A stretch of 61,067 nucleotides of DNA, from positions 1-61,067 of the forward strand of contig CAZLGG010000010.1 in NCBI GenBank assembly GCA_964559135.1. The letters run 5' to 3'. The notes beneath the pieces were generated by a model. The model did not search any database, was not told the DNA's origin, and worked only from the letters and a program-made list of their open reading frames with translations. Of the stretch, positions 58,473-61,067 are shown piece after piece. Source of the DNA: DRQF01 sp964559135. Its GTDB lineage: Bacteria > Planctomycetota > GCA-002687715 > DRQF01. Position numbers and translations under genes: made by a program. Each line of letters starts with the position of its first letter. The stretch's first letter is position 1.

Positions 58473-60971
58473 ATGACCATGAAACGTAACTTTCTCGTCG
58501 CGCTCATCGCCGCGACGCTCTTCGCGTCGACGGCTTCGTCGCAGATCATCAACGTCCCCGCTGATCAGCCCACCATCACGGCCGCCATCGCCGCCGCGAG
58601 CGTCGGCGACACCATCCAGGTCTCCGGTGGGCCCTACGTCGAGAACCCGGTCGTCAATCTCCGCGTCAACATCGTCGGCCTCGGGATGACACCTCCGCAG
58701 CTCCAAGGCACCCTGACCATCGCCGCCAGCGGCGTCGATGCGATGACGCCGCTTCTCATCCAGAATCTGGAGATCACGGGGGCCGGAAACGGTGTTCAGG
58801 TCTCCACGATGCAATCCTTCCTCAAGTTCCAGGACGTGCTCTGCAACGGCAATGCCTCCGCCGGGGCGCGCTTCAACCCGGCGTCCGGGAACCCGATCAC
58901 GGACGTAGAATTCGTGGGCTGCCAATTCAACAGCAACGTGACCGGGTTCATCGGTTCGAGCACGGCCCATCTCGAGCGCTTCAGCTTCACCAACTGCGAG
59001 TTCCGCCTGAACCAAATCGGTTGCGCCGTATCCGGAACGAACAACGTCAACGACGCCATGACCATCGACTGGACGTTCACGAACTGCCTTTTCGAGGGCA
59101 ACAACATGGACGACAGCGTCAACTCCGGCGGCGGCCTCTGGCTGCGCACGGCGGGCCCCAGCGTGGGTTCGGTGATCACCAATGTCCTTGTGGACGGTTG
59201 CACGTTCCGGGACAACGGCAGCAGCAACGTGTTCAACCAGTTCGGCATTTCCATCGTCCAAAGAGAGAACACGGTGATCACGGGCATCGTCATTCAGAAC
59301 TGTCTCTTCGAGGACACGCCCAATCTCGGGACGCAGATCGTCGGCGTGCACGTGGAATCCGACCCGGAAACCAATCCTCCTCCCATCGCACCCGTCGTGA
59401 TCACGAACAACACGTTCCGGGACCTGCAGATCGGAATCAACGCCCCCTCGCCCTTCGTCATCCTGTCGACGACGCCGGGCGACCCCAATGACAACACGTT
59501 TGACAACGTGACCTCCCCCATCATCAGCCCGGCGGGCGGCCTGTTCGTGGGCGGCATCGCCCTGGCCGACGACGATGGGGATTCGGACCTCGACATCTTC
59601 ACGTCGATCACATTCGACAACATGGGCATGCCCACCGACGCCATCTCCGTCCTCACCAACGACGGTGACGGCGTGTTCGGCGGCCTCCCCACCCTCATCC
59701 CGCTCGCCGTGGGCTCCCAGCCCGGCGTCCTCGTGGACGGCCAGACGTTGGGAGGATTCCAGGTGGCGGCCCTTTGTCCCGGCTCGCATGAACTCTGCTT
59801 CGTCCAGGCCGGCAGCCACGTCGTCACCACCACCGCGCTCCCCGCGGCCCTCGTGGGACCCTCGAGTCTCGCCGCCGGGAACTTGGACGGTGACCTGAAC
59901 GGCGTCGACGACTTCGTCGTCGGCTTTGCGGGCGACACCTTCGGCAACTTCCCGGGCGTGGGACTCGTGATCAACGGCGTGGCCTCGGTCCTCGACGCCA
60001 CCGCGGGCCAGGTCCAAGGCGTGACGACGGGCGACTTCGACGGCGACGGCAACGTGGACATCGCGGCCACGGTCAACGGCCCGGATGAACTCCGCGTCTA
60101 CCTGGGAACCGGAGGGGGCGCCTTTGCGGCTCCCCTCCTGGTCCCCCTCGGCCTGCCCCCCGTGGGCATCGACGCCTTCGACATGGGCGGTGACGGGGAT
60201 CTCGATCTTTTGGTGACTTTCCTCAATGTTCTCGGCGACACGGACCTCGTGGTGTTCGACAATGCCGGGATGGGAAATTTCGTGGCCGGAAACACCGTCA
60301 CGACCTCCGGGTCCACCCTCATCGTCCGCGGCGTCGATTTCAGCGATGACAGCGTCCCCGGATTCATTCCCGATTCGGACGCCTTCACCGTGGGTCTCTC
60401 GAACGTGGCCTACCGTCACGTGGATTACGACCCCATGACCGACTCCTTCGGCGCGCTCGTCCCCACGCCGCTGTTCAACGCCATCACCGGAACGGACGTC
60501 GGGGACCTCAACGGCGACGGCACGCCGGACGTGGTGTTCTCGTCCCTCGGTTTGGCCATCGTGGCCTTGGGAACGACCCCCAGCCTCGCTCAGCAATACG
60601 GGACGAGCTGCCCCGGGAGCGCCGGGCCGCTCACCCTCAGCGGGGTGGGAGTGCCGTCCATCGGGACGCCCAGCTACCAGATCGACCTCACGGGAGCGGC
60701 GCCCTTCGCGGGCGGCTTTCTGCTGGCGTCCATCGAGCTGGACGTGTTGAATCTCGGAGCGCCGGGCTGCGATCTCCTCGTGGGCCAACCCTTCGACTTC
60801 TTCCAGTTCTTCACGGGCCCCCTGGGAAGCCAGTCGTTCAACTTCCCCCTGCTGCCGCCGAGCCTGTTGGGCATCGATCTCTACATGCAGGCCGCAGTCT
60901 TCGACGGAGGCGCCCCGGCCTTGCCGGGCCTCTCGCTGTCGAACGGTTTGCGTCTCAAGTTCGGCGAATAG
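58473..60971 (+). CDS. Secreted beta-helix plus FG-GAP protein
   Basis: 832 residues; AAGGAAGGA precedes the ATG. A signal peptide (KRNFLVALIAATLFAS, then SSQ) is followed by INVPADQPTITAAIAAASVGD, the usual start of right-handed parallel beta-helix domains (about 22-340). Repeated CxF...N.F.G.G-like turns (CQFNSNVTGF, CEFRLNQIG, CLFEGNNM, CTFRDNGS) give the helix rungs. Residues 345-700 are FG-GAP/VCBS repeats (DDDGDSDLDIFT, DFDGDGNVDIAAT, DLNGDGTPDVVFS). The last 120 residues (YGTSCPGSAGPLTLS to LRLKFG) are the same C-terminal domain as in the preceding protein. Probably surface-exposed glycan-binding or adhesive. Confidence 0.85.
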   Translation: MTMKRNFLVALIAATLFASTASSQIINVPADQPTITAAIAAASVGDTIQVSGGPYVENPVVNLRVNIVGLGMTPPQLQGTLTIAASGVDAMTPLLIQNLEITGAGNGVQVSTMQSFLKFQDVLCNGNASAGARFNPASGNPITDVEFVGCQFNSNVTGFIGSSTAHLERFSFTNCEFRLNQIGCAVSGTNNVNDAMTIDWTFTNCLFEGNNMDDSVNSGGGLWLRTAGPSVGSVITNVLVDGCTFRDNGSSNVFNQFGISIVQRENTVITGIVIQNCLFEDTPNLGTQIVGVHVESDPETNPPPIAPVVITNNTFRDLQIGINAPSPFVILSTTPGDPNDNTFDNVTSPIISPAGGLFVGGIALADDDGDSDLDIFTSITFDNMGMPTDAISVLTNDGDGVFGGLPTLIPLAVGSQPGVLVDGQTLGGFQVAALCPGSHELCFVQAGSHVVTTTALPAALVGPSSLAAGNLDGDLNGVDDFVVGFAGDTFGNFPGVGLVINGVASVLDATAGQVQGVTTGDFDGDGNVDIAATVNGPDELRVYLGTGGGAFAAPLLVPLGLPPVGIDAFDMGGDGDLDLLVTFLNVLGDTDLVVFDNAGMGNFVAGNTVTTSGSTLIVRGVDFSDDSVPGFIPDSDAFTVGLSNVAYRHVDYDPMTDSFGALVPTPLFNAITGTDVGDLNGDGTPDVVFSSLGLAIVALGTTPSLAQQYGTSCPGSAGPLTLSGVGVPSIGTPSYQIDLTGAAPFAGGFLLASIELDVLNLGAPGCDLLVGQPFDFFQFFTGPLGSQSFNFPLLPPSLLGIDLYMQAAVFDGGAPALPGLSLSNGLRLKFGE

Positions 60972-60996
60972 TTCGCCCACATTCGCATCGCGACCC

Positions 60997-61028
60997 CGCC
61001 GCCGACGTCCCGCGTCGGCGGCGTTTTT
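60997..61028 (+). terminator. Strong intrinsic terminator after the FG-GAP genes
   Basis: CGCCGCCGACG, loop TCCCG, CGTCGGCGGCG: eleven perfect pairs followed by TTTTT. It begins 26 bases after the stop codon. Nothing is recognisable in the last 39 bases of the window. Confidence 0.92.
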
Positions 61029-61067
61029 CATGACTCCCACGACAACCCGCGACCGCAGTGACACCCC

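Noticed and set aside
58335..61064. Open frame of 909 codons antisense to the beta-helix gene
   Set aside because: It crosses two genes and a terminator; composition is typical of shadow translation.
1..61067. CRISPR arrays, insertion sequences, prophage, rRNA
   Set aside because: No regularly spaced direct repeats, transposase, integrase or rRNA signature was seen anywhere in the window.

Overview
The window is 61 kb of GC-rich bacterial chromosome from a flagellated Gram-negative bacterium, most likely a Planctomycetota of a deep, poorly characterised branch. Several features support this. There are Ser/Thr kinases fused to FHA or formylglycine-generating-enzyme-like domains. There are large secreted FG-GAP and beta-helix proteins with a characteristic C-terminal domain, many short-signal-peptide proteins of unknown function, and lipobox lipoproteins. 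The phylum assignment is inferred from these protein families; there is no rRNA in the window. No phage, insertion sequence or CRISPR array was found.

Layout. 1-3 kb: a truncated membrane protein gene, a secreted protein and an FHA/zinc-ribbon/kinase protein. 3-10.4 kb: a surface-polysaccharide cluster with a GT-C-like membrane protein, two divergent GT4 glycosyltransferases (one with a long novel C-terminal extension), a GT2 enzyme and a methyltransferase. 10.4-12.9 kb: a switch-complex locus, with fliM-fliN facing a CheC/CheX-like protein that carries a degenerate receiver domain. 13-20 kb: a C25-like secreted protein, then a minus-strand operon of kinase-FGE protein, HAD protein, degenerate short-chain dehydrogenase and methyltransferase. 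20-23 kb: a secreted protein and a lipoprotein lipase-like hydrolase.

23-31.2 kb holds the flagellar export operon fliO-fliP-fliQ-fliR-flhB-flhA, followed by five genes chained by 4-nt ATGA overlaps: a small membrane protein, the flagellar sigma factor fliA, a Cys-containing mini-protein and two lipoproteins. A near-consensus sigma-54 promoter precedes fliO and a terminator ends the operon. About 6 kb further on, a FlgM-like small gene has a near-perfect sigma-28 promoter. Together these suggest the classical cascade of sigma-54, then FliA (sigma-28), then late genes plus the anti-sigma factor. A weaker sigma-28-like site precedes the secreted protein at 20.2 kb.

31.4-44.4 kb: a CESA-like glycosyltransferase, a P-loop protein, a ferritin-like protein, two secreted proteins (one a probable zincin), FlgM-like, another secreted protein, tRNA-Leu(GAG), a membrane-anchored DUF3352-like protein, a class I aminotransferase, PlsC and a TPR protein. 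44.4-50.2 kb: gyrA, followed by two intrinsic terminators enclosing a strongly structured possible small RNA, then an M48 peptidase overlapping RNase HIII. 50.3-61 kb: a 1350-residue DUF3592/TPR/DUF3857/transglutaminase protein, a gluzincin-like membrane protein overlapping a convergent methyltransferase gene, and two tandem secreted FG-GAP proteins ending in a strong terminator.
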